Assembly (NCBI RefSeq): GCF_030145815.1
Contig: NZ_JAIXHL010000006.1
Location: 1 to 64,000 of the forward strand
From: Sphingomonas sp.
GTDB taxonomy: Bacteria > Pseudomonadota > Alphaproteobacteria > Sphingomonadales > Sphingomonadaceae
DNA length: 64,000 nt
Direction of reading: 5' to 3'
Under the pieces are notes generated by a model, which saw only the letters and a program-made list of their open reading frames with translations, was not told the DNA's origin and made no database searches. A program made the translations under genes and the position numbers. Below are positions 1 through 7,637 of the stretch, one piece after another (position 1 is the stretch's first letter; the number at the start of each line of letters is the position of its first letter).

Positions 1-2
1 TC

Positions 3-107
3 TCTAACCCTCATAATATCTGGAGTGAAATCATGGAAAACCGAAGGAAACCTGCGCCTCCCGCCACCACGCTCGACATAAACTGCGACTGCAAAGAATA
101 TGTCTAA
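3..107 (+). other. 3' end of an open frame entering from the left edge
   Basis: This frame is open from the window edge to TAA at 105-107. It may begin inside the window at ATG 33, preceded by GGAG at 22-25, giving 24 codons, or be the tail of a longer gene. The last residues read ...DINCDCKEYV. The converging helicase gene ends ...VRCDVTPREYV, so both frames stop after EYV inside one inverted repeat. I do not recognise a product. It may be a real small gene, a decayed inverted copy of the helicase end, or chance. Confidence 0.2.
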
Positions 108-133
108 TGTTGAGCTCAACATTACACATATTC
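96..133. repeat. 38-bp near-perfect palindrome at the helicase stop
   Basis: The two 19-bp arms (96-114 and 115-133) are reverse complements with a single mismatch, C104 against C129. The central 20 bp (105-124) is a perfect palindrome centred on GAGCTC. There is no T-run, so it is not a classical terminator. The right arm is the last codons of the helicase gene (GAA TAT GTG TAA). Outside the left arm, CTGCGAC (85-91) matches the helicase coding strand again after a 6-base gap, so the inverted similarity extends weakly outwards. Confidence 0.85.
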
Positions 134-2671
134 CCTGGGGGTCACGTCGCAGCGGACGTCGTTCCATTCGCCCGGATCGATATCGGCGAGCCGGCGCGAC
201 AGCAGCGCTTCGCCGGTCGAGACGATTTGGACGACCGAGGCATGACCATCGGCCAAGCCCTGCTCGATCGCCCGGATCAGGGTCGGGGTCTTCATCGCCG
301 TGATCAGGTGATTGAAGAAGCGCTGCTTGCTCGATTCGAAAGCGGAACGGGCCGCAGACTTGGCCTGTGGGTTCAAGGTTCCGTCGCTGCTGCTGGTCAC
401 GCCCGAGGCTTCAAGCGCGGCGTCGAGATGGTTGTGGATCACCTGAAACGCCCCGGCGTAGGCATCGTAAATGCGGATCTGATCGGGGGTCAGCTGATGT
501 TCGAGCAGTTCGTACTCAACGCCTTCGTAAGACAGCGACCGGGCTGAATAGAGCCCGAGCGCCTTGAGGTCGCGGGCCAGCACCTCCATCGCCGCGACGC
601 CGCCTGCCTCGATCGCCGCGACGAAATCGGTGCGCTTGTCGAACGGGAAGTCTGCGCCGCCCCACAGGCCAAGCCGCTGCGCATAAGCAAGGTTCTCGAC
701 CGTCGTCGCCCCGGTCGCCGAGACGTAGAGCACGCGGGCATCTGGCAGAGCATGTTGCAGCCGCAGCCCTGCGCGGCCCTGCTGCGAGGGTGCCGCATCG
801 CCGCGCTCGCTTTTGCCGCCACCAGCATTCTGCATCGCATGGCTCTCGTCGAAAACAATGACTCCATCGAAGTCGTGTCCCAGCCAATCGACGATCTGCT
901 GGACCCGGGAAACCCGTCCATCGCGCGCATCGCTGCGTAGCGTGGCATAGGTCGTGAAAAGGATGCCCTGCTCAAGCCGGATCGGCGTACCCTGGCGAAA
1001 ACGGGCGAGCGGAGACACCAGCAAGGGTTCCTGTCCCAATGCGCGCCAGTCGCGCTGGGCATCCTCGAGCAGCTTGTCGGACTTCGAGATCCAGACCGCA
1101 CGGCGGCGGCCCTTGAGCCAATTGTCGAGAATGATTCCGGCAACCTGGCGACCCTTGCCCGCGCCGGTGCCATCGCCAAGGAACCAGCCCTTGCGAAAGC
1201 GGACGGCAGTTTCGCAATCGTCGGGTGCGGCCTCGACCTTGTCGTAGGTTGCATCGACGGTCCAGCGCCCTTCGAGATGCGCGGAATGGGCTTCGCCGGC
1301 ATAGATCGCCGATTCCAGCTGTGCGTCGGAGAGCAGCCCCTGTTCAACGAGGCCGGAAGGCAAGTGAGGACGGTAGCTCGGCTTGGGCGGCGCGACCGAG
1401 GCCATGGCGGCGGATTGTACCAGCATGGTCGGGTGCGGCTGCGCGCCCGGGATGCGCAGCGACTGGAACGCATAGGGCTCGTAGAGCGTGTCGCTCAACC
1501 GGGCCGTTGCGTCGTCAGACCAGTTCGCGGTCTCATAGGCGAGTTCCACGCCGCACGGTTCGGGTGAAGGTACGGCCGAAAGATTCGTCCGGGCAGCGGG
1601 GGCGGAAGGCTTCACGCGCTGCGCACTGGGCGCTGGAATTGATGCGACAGCCAACGGCGAACGTGGTGGAAGGTCAGCGATGAGCCAGCGCAGCAGCGCC
1701 GCCAGGTCGGGAGCCATGCCCGGTGTGGCCGGGAACGAGGTGGGATCGATGGCGGGCATCTTGTCGATCACCGTCAATCGCGTCTCGAAGGTCGTGCCGT
1801 GCGCCGCATAGACTGCGCCTGCGATCGGCGCGGTGAAGACGACCCGCGCCTTCTCCTGCAGGCGGACGAATGCACTCCGCCATGCATTATGCTCGGGCGA
1901 GCAATTCGCGCCGGTGATGGCGACCAGCCTGCCGCCATCGGCAAGGCGGGACACTGCGGACGACAGATGCCGGAATGCTGTGTCGGCAACGCGGGCCTCG
2001 ATGCCAAGCGCCGCCGAGAATGGCGGATTCATAACGATGCAGGTTGGGACGATGGCAGGGTCGAGCCGATCATGGATCTGCGCCGCGTCGTGGGCGGTGA
2101 CAGGGCTGTCGCCGAACAGTTGGCGCAGCAACGCGGCCCGTACATCGGCGACTTCGTTCAAAGCCAACCTGCTCGCGCCCAGTTCGGCCTGAATGGCAAG
2201 CATGCCCGTGCCCGCCGAGGGTTCGAGCACCAGTTCGCCGGGGACGAAGCTGGCGGCGAACCCCGCGACCCAGGCCAGTCCGAGCGGCGTCGAGAACTGC
2301 TGGTATGCCTGCATCTCCTCGCTGCGCCGGGTCTGGGTGGGCGCGAGGGCCGCAATGCGCTCGACCAGTTTCAGCCGGTCGAACGGGTCGGCGGACTTGG
2401 CATGGATCGCCGGTCCATAGCGGCGCATGCACAGCACTTGGGCGACCTCGACTGCTTCGTAGGCGGCCTTCCAGTCCCAGGCGCCGCTGGCGTCACTGGC
2501 GCCGAACGCCGATTGCATAGCGGTGCGGACGGCTGAGGCGTCGATACGGCGACCTGCGGCAAGATGCCCGAGCAGGTCATGGGCAGCAGCGACGATGGCT
2601 GCGGCGATCTGAACGAGGTTGGAGACGGCAAGCGGGCGCAGGGAAGCGCCCGCCAAAGGCAGGTTGGTCAT
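122..2671 (-). CDS. Strawberry-notch-like methyltransferase/helicase, C-terminus missing
   Basis: Protein of 849 aa with two parts. The N-terminal part is an adenine-methyltransferase-like domain with EPSAGTG at residues 150-156 and NPPF at 215-218. The second is an SF2 helicase first lobe with GDGTGAGKGRQ at 499-509, DESH at 608-611 and SATG at 651-654. This arrangement is that of the large 'strawberry notch' proteins carried by alphaproteobacterial plasmids and integrative elements, which as I recall run to about 1400 aa. Here the frame stops after VSTGEALL...CDVTPREYV, where the family continues into the second helicase lobe, so most of that lobe is absent. The stop lies inside a palindrome. 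AAGGA precedes the ATG. It is the last gene of a minus-strand block with the DUF6117, ParB-like and DUF932 genes. Whether the product is active is unknown; without lobe 2 helicase activity is unlikely, but methyltransferase activity is possible. Confidence 0.85.
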   Translation of the reverse strand: MTNLPLAGASLRPLAVSNLVQIAAAIVAAAHDLLGHLAAGRRIDASAVRTAMQSAFGASDASGAWDWKAAYEAVEVAQVLCMRRYGPAIHAKSADPFDRLKLVERIAALAPTQTRRSEEMQAYQQFSTPLGLAWVAGFAASFVPGELVLEPSAGTGMLAIQAELGASRLALNEVADVRAALLRQLFGDSPVTAHDAAQIHDRLDPAIVPTCIVMNPPFSAALGIEARVADTAFRHLSSAVSRLADGGRLVAITGANCSPEHNAWRSAFVRLQEKARVVFTAPIAGAVYAAHGTTFETRLTVIDKMPAIDPTSFPATPGMAPDLAALLRWLIADLPPRSPLAVASIPAPSAQRVKPSAPAARTNLSAVPSPEPCGVELAYETANWSDDATARLSDTLYEPYAFQSLRIPGAQPHPTMLVQSAAMASVAPPKPSYRPHLPSGLVEQGLLSDAQLESAIYAGEAHSAHLEGRWTVDATYDKVEAAPDDCETAVRFRKGWFLGDGTGAGKGRQVAGIILDNWLKGRRRAVWISKSDKLLEDAQRDWRALGQEPLLVSPLARFRQGTPIRLEQGILFTTYATLRSDARDGRVSRVQQIVDWLGHDFDGVIVFDESHAMQNAGGGKSERGDAAPSQQGRAGLRLQHALPDARVLYVSATGATTVENLAYAQRLGLWGGADFPFDKRTDFVAAIEAGGVAAMEVLARDLKALGLYSARSLSYEGVEYELLEHQLTPDQIRIYDAYAGAFQVIHNHLDAALEASGVTSSSDGTLNPQAKSAARSAFESSKQRFFNHLITAMKTPTLIRAIEQGLADGHASVVQIVSTGEALLSRRLADIDPGEWNDVRCDVTPREYV

Positions 2672-2718
2672 GGGATTGTCCTTTGAATGAATGGCTTGGA
2701 GGCGAAGCGGACCCGCGC

Positions 2719-2934
2719 TCAGGCAGGCGGGATATAGGCTTCGTAGGGATTGCCGGGAGCGAGATGGCCGAATGGCGTCATCACGTAATCGTCGTCATTG
2801 CGACCCACGGCACAGAGGACGAAGCGGGTCTCGCCGGTATCGACCTCGGTGCATTCCATCAGCGCAAGATCACCGGCCTCGGCGGCCTTCAGCAGCGTTT
2901 CGAAATTGCGGCGCGCATAGTCAGGAATGGCCAT
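2719..2934 (-). CDS. DUF6117-like small protein
   Basis: Protein of 71 aa beginning MAIPDYARRNFETLL. The start at 2934 is preferred because GGGGAG lies about six bases upstream; an ATG 15 bases earlier would add five residues. Sequence features resembling the family are the MAIPDYA opening, the LALMEC segment, and the tail segment YVMTPFGHLAPGNPYEAY. I recall this as DUF6117, a family of unknown function usually found beside ParB-like and helicase genes on sphingomonad and rhizobial mobile elements, which is its setting here. The 5' end overlaps the preceding gene by 14 bases, so the two are probably translationally coupled. No enzyme motif or membrane segment is visible. Confidence 0.75.
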   Translation of the reverse strand: MAIPDYARRNFETLLKAAEAGDLALMECTEVDTGETRFVLCAVGRNDDDYVMTPFGHLAPGNPYEAYIPPA

Positions 2935-3439
2935 GACCGATCTCCCCATTGGCCTGCGCTTCGGCGTAGAAGCGGTCGAACAGCGTGTGCGTCGATTCCG
3001 ACCGGACGGTGCCGGCAGTGATCAGCATGGCGAGCCCGCCGAAGCCATCAGGGCGCATCTTCGAGCAACTAAACGCCATGGTGACGGTCAGATGGTCGAG
3101 ATCGGGTGACCTTCGGATGATGTCCTGCAGCACATCGGCCCAGAGATCGCCGCACATGTCGAGATCGATGTCGTCTTCGCCGAGGATAGCGTCAGGCTGC
3201 TCGTCGATCAGCTTCTGCGCGAGCCGACTGGTTTCCGGCATCGCGGCTTCAAGCGCTGCACGAACTTCGTTGGCGGGCAGCGAGATCAGGTCGTTCGCGC
3301 CATCCTCGCTGAAATAGTATGCGGTCTCGCCAATCAGCTCTTCATCGAAAACCTGTGCGAGGAAAATGCGTTCGATCGGCACCATCGCGGCAAGCGGGAT
3401 CACCGGATCGATCACGGTGGGCGTGAAATAGTCAGCCAT
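2921..3439 (-). CDS. Conserved hypothetical protein of mobile-element block
   Basis: Protein of 172 aa beginning MADYFTPTVIDPVIPLAAMVPIERIFLAQVF. The frame is open upstream to 3511, but the MADYF start fits the next gene's end and leaves room for an intergenic hairpin, so I chose 3439. The composition is acidic (DEELIGE, GEDDIDLDMCGDLWADVLQ), with no signal peptide, membrane segment or known catalytic motif. The C-terminus overlaps the start of the DUF6117 gene. In my recollection proteins starting MADYFTPTVIQ sit in this place in many sphingomonad plasmids, without known function. I cannot assign a role. Confidence 0.75.
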   Translation of the reverse strand: MADYFTPTVIDPVIPLAAMVPIERIFLAQVFDEELIGETAYYFSEDGANDLISLPANEVRAALEAAMPETSRLAQKLIDEQPDAILGEDDIDLDMCGDLWADVLQDIIRRSPDLDHLTVTMAFSCSKMRPDGFGGLAMLITAGTVRSESTHTLFDRFYAEAQANGEIGHGHS

Positions 3440-3475
3440 GACATGGCTCCTTGATGAAATTGGGGATGGAGGTTG

Positions 3476-3499
3476 GCGGGGCGACCGGAGCCGCCCCGC
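3476..3499. other. GC-rich hairpin between ParB-like gene and next gene
   Basis: GCGGGGCG (3476-3483) pairs with CGCCCCGC (3492-3499) around an 8-base loop in the 68-base gap. There is no T-run on either strand, so it is more likely an mRNA-stabilising or attenuating structure than a full terminator. Confidence 0.4.
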
Positions 3500-3507
3500 G
3501 CAGCCAT

Positions 3508-5604
3508 TCATTCGGCGGCGATCGCCACAGGATCGAATTCGCTGTCGTATTCGCCGTCCTCGTCGCTGAGGAAGTCGGGCAGTTCGGCGCTTTCGACTTC
3601 CGGATCGGCGACAGGCAGCCGCAGCGGTTCGGGCAGCCAGCCCGTGCCATCGAGCAGGCGTTCGGCTTCCCGCGCCATGTCTCCCTTCTTGAGGTGCTCG
3701 ATCAGCACGGCGGTTGCATCGCCCTTGGCTTCGCGCACGGCCTCGATGATCCGCGGCTTGGTGACGCGGCCGAGATAATTGTCGACCGTTGGCGTCCAGC
3801 CCGCCTGCGCCATGTCGAGCCCGACCACCGTCGCCAGCGCATCAGCCGCCGCGATCCGCTGGGCCACGCCGTGCGCCGAGATGCGCCCGTCATATCCCTT
3901 GGTCGGCTCGAACAGGGCGTTTACGCCGAGCGACACGCAATGGGCGAGGAGCGCCATCTGCGCGTCGTTCGGCATGGCGGCGAGTGCATCCCAAAGTGCC
4001 TGCGGTTCGTCGGGCAGCTTTTCGCCCCATTTTTCGTGCCGTGCCTGGACCTTCTTGCTCCAGCTGCTCTCGCGCAAGTTCGGGGCGACATTGCCGAGCC
4101 AGGCCTGGGTGACGCCGATCTGCACGCAGCCATGGGTGCTATGCGAGCGGAACACGGACAGGGTGAGTGCATGCAGCAGAGCGAGGAAGGCCGCTTGCGG
4201 GTCGTTGGCCACGGCATCGCGCAGCGCCACCGTGCGTTCGGCGGTCAGCTCGGAAATGAGCCGATCGGGCAACGGACGAATGGCGTCGTCTTCGTCGTCA
4301 GTCATGCCGGCATCCTGCATCTGGCCGCCGACCATGACGGTCGCGCTCTCGAACGTGCCTCCATCGCCCCCGGCTTCGTCCGCATTTTGCCCTTCGGCAA
4401 GGGGCTCATCGTCGGGCCGGACATAGCCGCGATCGATCCGCAGTCGTCCGTCGTGCGCCAGCGATACGAACACGCCAGCGCGAGCCTGCTCATCCGGCTC
4501 ATAGCTAACCGGGCGGCAATTGAGCGCGGTCAGTTCGGCGTCGATCTCGGTCAGCCGGGCGTCGACTTCGTCGGGCAGGTCACAGCCATCGCGATATTCC
4601 TCGCCGATCGCATCATATTCCTCGACCAGCAAATCGAGCCGCGCCTGCTCTTCGTCAGTCAGTGGAACGGTGGTGCCGTTGATGCGGCGTTTGCCGCGTT
4701 CGCAGCCGAACGGCAGATCGATGGCGGCCTCGACCCATTTCCAGCCTTCGGCGCCGATTTCCCGGGCGATCTCGGAGAACTTTTCCGAAACAAGCAGTTC
4801 AACCAGCGCCGGATCCTGCAGCCAGCCATCGTCGTCCGACGAGAACAGGTCGCGCATCACATAGCCGCCGGCCTCGGTGTAGGCGTCGAGCCCGATGAAG
4901 CGCACGCGGCGGTCGCTCGCGGCAATGGCATCTTCGGTCAGCAGGCGACGAATCTGGTAAGCGGGCGCATGGTGCCCCTGATTGACCTGTTCCCAGATCT
5001 GCTCCTGGCGGGCATGGTTGTCGGTGACAGTGAAAGCCATGAGCTGTTCGAGCGTCATGCCGTCGTCGGCGTAGGCGTCGAGCAGGCTGGGCGCGACCGA
5101 AGCGAGCCGCAGACGCTGCCGCACGGTCGAGACTGAGACGAAGAACCGCGCTGCGATGTCTTCTTCAGACAGCCCGGCCTCGATCAGCGCGCTGAAGGCG
5201 CGGAACTGGTCGAGCGGGTGAAGGCCCTCGCGCATGACGTTTTCAGCGAGCGAGTCTTCCTCGGCGATGCCGGCCTCGCGCAACACGCAGGGCACGGGCT
5301 GGTCCTTTGCCATCCGCTTGGTCTTGACCAGCAGTTCGAGCGCGCGGAAGCGGCGGCCACCAGCAGGCACCTCGAACTGGCCGGTTTCCTCACCATCGGC
5401 ATCGACGATCGCGCGGACATTGAGGCTCTGAAGCAGGGTCCGGCGATAAATATCGTCGGCCAGATCCTCGATCGAGATGCCGACCTTCACGCGCCGGACG
5501 TTCTTCTGGCTCAGCACCAGCTGGGAAAAGGGGATGTCTCGCGATGAACTGAGCACGAGCTTGGGCAATGGCTTGGCCGGGGACTTGGTTTGAGACTTGG
5601 TCAT
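3508..5604 (-). CDS. Large ParB-like partition/regulatory protein
   Basis: Protein of 698 aa. The N-terminal ParB/Srx-type domain spans roughly residues 22-130, with AGGRRFRALELL at 81-92 (equivalent of the GERR box) and AENVMREGLHPLDQFRA at 120-136 (the ENxxR box). A helix-turn-helix follows at about 143-170 (LSEEDIAARFFVSVSTVRQRLRL). The remaining 500 residues are acidic and of unknown function. Chromosomal ParB is about 300 aa, so this is the enlarged plasmid/ICE type, usually found without a ParA partner; none is visible here. If it acts like ParB it would bind a DNA site and CTP, but that is inference. The gene is preceded by a structured leader nearly identical to the one before the DUF932 gene. 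Confidence 0.85.
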   Translation of the reverse strand: MTKSQTKSPAKPLPKLVLSSSRDIPFSQLVLSQKNVRRVKVGISIEDLADDIYRRTLLQSLNVRAIVDADGEETGQFEVPAGGRRFRALELLVKTKRMAKDQPVPCVLREAGIAEEDSLAENVMREGLHPLDQFRAFSALIEAGLSEEDIAARFFVSVSTVRQRLRLASVAPSLLDAYADDGMTLEQLMAFTVTDNHARQEQIWEQVNQGHHAPAYQIRRLLTEDAIAASDRRVRFIGLDAYTEAGGYVMRDLFSSDDDGWLQDPALVELLVSEKFSEIAREIGAEGWKWVEAAIDLPFGCERGKRRINGTTVPLTDEEQARLDLLVEEYDAIGEEYRDGCDLPDEVDARLTEIDAELTALNCRPVSYEPDEQARAGVFVSLAHDGRLRIDRGYVRPDDEPLAEGQNADEAGGDGGTFESATVMVGGQMQDAGMTDDEDDAIRPLPDRLISELTAERTVALRDAVANDPQAAFLALLHALTLSVFRSHSTHGCVQIGVTQAWLGNVAPNLRESSWSKKVQARHEKWGEKLPDEPQALWDALAAMPNDAQMALLAHCVSLGVNALFEPTKGYDGRISAHGVAQRIAAADALATVVGLDMAQAGWTPTVDNYLGRVTKPRIIEAVREAKGDATAVLIEHLKKGDMAREAERLLDGTGWLPEPLRLPVADPEVESAELPDFLSDEDGEYDSEFDPVAIAAE

Positions 5605-5607
5605 GGG

Positions 5608-5683
5608 TGTTCTCCATGACGGGCCGCCGGGAGCCTCTCTCTCGGCCTCGACCCGTCACGAAGCGAAGCGCCGCCCTCTCACT
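5608..5683 (-). promoter_or_regulatory. Structured 5' leader, copy A (ParB-like gene)
   Basis: The sequence from 5611 to 5683 is repeated almost unchanged at 6933-7006 in front of the DUF932 gene. Read in the gene direction it begins AGTGAGAGG, continues to a closing stem TGACGGG...CCCGTCA (7 bp), encloses a GAGAGAGAGGCTCCCGG segment, and ends CATGGAGA. That GGAGA is the probable Shine-Dalgarno for the ATG at 5604. The stem ends directly upstream of the ribosome site, so translation control or a bound protein or RNA is plausible. Confidence 0.6.
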
Positions 5684-5731
5684 TTCGGAGAAGGCAGCGC
5701 CACGCGGGAGAACAGACAGGATGAACCCAGA

Positions 5732-6925
5732 TCAATGGACCCGGTCGAGCAGCTTCTTGGCCTTGCCTTCCATGTCGAGCCGGGCATCCTGATGGGCCTT
5801 GCTGCGGGCGAGCGCGGTAATGCCCTGCACGAAATCGAAGATCGATTCGGGCGGGCGACCTTCCTCGGCGAGGACGGTCTCGATGATCTTGCCGGTCTCT
5901 GCCTTCGAGAAGCCGCGCGCCCGCAGGAAATCGCTGCGATCCTCGTCGGTGCGGGCGACGATCCGCTCGCGGGCCGCCTTGATCCCGTTGACGAAGGGCA
6001 GCGGCGAGGAGTTGGCGAAGCCTTCCAGCGCCGGCGCGGCTTCGTGGGCGAAGCGGTTGGCGGCATACTTGCTGTGCCGGATGCTGATCTCCTCGAAGTC
6101 CTCGACGCCCCAGAGGTTCCGGTTCTGGCAGACCGCGCGCAGGTAAAAGCTTGCCATGCCGAGCGTCTTCGCACCGACCTCGGAGTTCCAGCAGTAGAAG
6201 CCGCGGAAAAAGAGATCGGGCGATCCGTCGGGCAAACGGCCTGCTTCGATCGGGTTGAGATCATCGACCAGGAACAGGAACACGTCACGGTCGGAGGCGT
6301 AGAGCGTAGTCGTGTCCTTCGAAATGTCTACACAAGGATTGTAGATCCCGGTCGACCAGTCGAGCACGCCGGGCACCTTCCAGCGGGTGTCGCCGGCGCC
6401 ATTGCCCGCGATCCTCTGCACGGCTTCGACGAGTTCGTGGTCGTAGATCCGACCGTAGTCCGGGCCGGTCACGGCGCGCAGTTCCACGTGGCCATTGTCG
6501 GTTTCCAGCGTCTTGATCTGCTCGGCCCGGTTCGAGGTCAGGCCGTATTGCAGGTTGATCGCGGCGAGCGGGGCGGGGAGTTGACGCAGATAGGCTGCGG
6601 GAGCGCCGACCTGGCTGGCCAGTTGCCCGAAGCTCCAATGGGTCGGTGCCACGGGGGCATCGGCACCGGGCAGTATCAGCGACAGGCGCTCGGGATCGTT
6701 TCGGCTCGCTTCGACATGGATCAGCGCGGACTCGACCACGCGGGTCCGGCTGCGCTCTGACCGGCTTCGTACCGAGCGGGCCAGATCGCCGAGTGACAGA
6801 TACCGCTCATCGTCGGGCCGCGAGAACCATTCGGATGACACCCGCCCAACGCGCTGGCCGCGGAAAACATCGACTTTGTAGCCACCGCCAACGTCGCGAG
6901 GCCCATCGAGAACATGCATGTTCAT
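5732..6925 (-). CDS. DUF932 domain protein (phage/plasmid-like)
   Basis: Protein of 397 aa. It shows the DUF932 / phage-plasmid-like TIGR03299 pattern: an N-terminal region ending in THWSFGQLASQVGAPAAYLRQLPAPL, a central VTGPDYGRIYDHELVEAV, and a C-terminal FYCWNSEVGAKTLGMASFYLRAVCQNRNLW. The family has no proven function. It is common on plasmids, phages and ICEs, next to ParB-like and helicase genes as here. No signal or membrane segment is seen. It is the first gene of the minus-strand block and has its own copy of the conserved leader. About 130 bases, which carry the second leader copy, separate it from the ParB-like gene. Confidence 0.85.
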   Translation of the reverse strand: MNMHVLDGPRDVGGGYKVDVFRGQRVGRVSSEWFSRPDDERYLSLGDLARSVRSRSERSRTRVVESALIHVEASRNDPERLSLILPGADAPVAPTHWSFGQLASQVGAPAAYLRQLPAPLAAINLQYGLTSNRAEQIKTLETDNGHVELRAVTGPDYGRIYDHELVEAVQRIAGNGAGDTRWKVPGVLDWSTGIYNPCVDISKDTTTLYASDRDVFLFLVDDLNPIEAGRLPDGSPDLFFRGFYCWNSEVGAKTLGMASFYLRAVCQNRNLWGVEDFEEISIRHSKYAANRFAHEAAPALEGFANSSPLPFVNGIKAARERIVARTDEDRSDFLRARGFSKAETGKIIETVLAEEGRPPESIFDFVQGITALARSKAHQDARLDMEGKAKKLLDRVH

Positions 6926-6932
6926 GAGAAAA

Positions 6933-7006
6933 TCTCCATGACGGGCGGCCGGGAGCCTCTCTCTCGACCCTCATCCCGTCACGGCGAAGCCCGCGATCCT
7001 CTCACT
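6933..7006 (-). promoter_or_regulatory. Structured 5' leader, copy B (DUF932 gene)
   Basis: Second copy of the leader described at 5608-5683. The shared blocks are AGTGAGAGG, CTTCG, GTGACGGG, TCGAGAGAGAGGCTCCCGGC and GCCCGTCATGGAGA. Differences cluster in the loop after GACGGG and in the 5' hairpin, while the TGACGGG/CCCGTCA stem is kept. GGAGA lies 7 bases from the DUF932 ATG. Confidence 0.6.
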
Positions 7007-7637
7007 CCAACCTGCTCATGCTGATGGTCGTACGAGCGGCCAGCGAAGTTGGCGCAGCAAAAAAACCGCACCCTGAAGGGAGGCGAGGATCGCTCGCCCT
7101 TGCCCGTGCAGGCGGAAAGGCGGGGCTTGTCGGCTTTCATCGCCTGCACATGAAACCATGGCCGCCGGTTCAGAGTGCGCGCGGGGCCTCCCATCTCAAA
7201 TGCCGCGCCCTCAGGAGCAGGGCCGACGGGCCTGCGGGACAGAGCGCGTCAACAGCCCCGCTCAGCTTCTCGGGGCGTTGCGGGGTATCCCCGCAGAAGG
7301 GGTAGCCGGAGACGCAAGGCGGCTTCGGCACAGGGGAAGACCTTCCCCCGATTTGCAGCTGAATTTTAGGCGGTGCCAACGCCAATACACTTTAAAGATG
7401 ACGGTAAAATGCTACATGACGATTCGTCATTCGATGCCATCTTACACAAATGAATTTTTTCGGCTCGATTGCCGATTGTCATCGATAGGCATCGAAACCT
7501 CCGCTTCGAATTCCCGGGCATATTTCTCAGTAAAAACATAAGGTTAGAAATATGACGGACCAATCTTCGGCAAACTTTCTGCAAAATATTTTTTTCACGC
7601 TTTATTTCAATGACTTGAATATGCTCGGAACAATCGA
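7007..7637. other. Non-coding junction between mobile block and chromosome
   Basis: I find no supportable gene in these 631 bases. The left part (7007-7370) is GC-rich with short hairpins: TGCGGGG/CCCCGCA at 7279-7295 with loop TAT, and GGGGAA/TTCCCC at 7333-7348. From about 7375 to 7637 the sequence becomes clearly AT-rich (runs such as ATTTTTT and AATATTTTTTTC), unlike the rest of the window. The inverted pair TTCGATGCC (7430-7438) and GGCATCGAA (7488-7496) is present but may be chance. This stretch probably holds the promoter for the DUF932 leader and the edge of the acquired block; no attachment repeat was identified. Confidence 0.5.

Noticed and set aside
3451..5136. 561-codon plus-strand frame opposite the ParB-like gene
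   Set aside because: Antisense shadow: the ParB-like frame on the minus strand has clear domains, and the plus frame is Arg/Gly/Ala-rich with no motif.
7158..7541. 127-codon plus-strand frame in the junction
   Set aside because: No ribosome site, no family pattern, and it runs across the composition break, so it is not a convincing gene.
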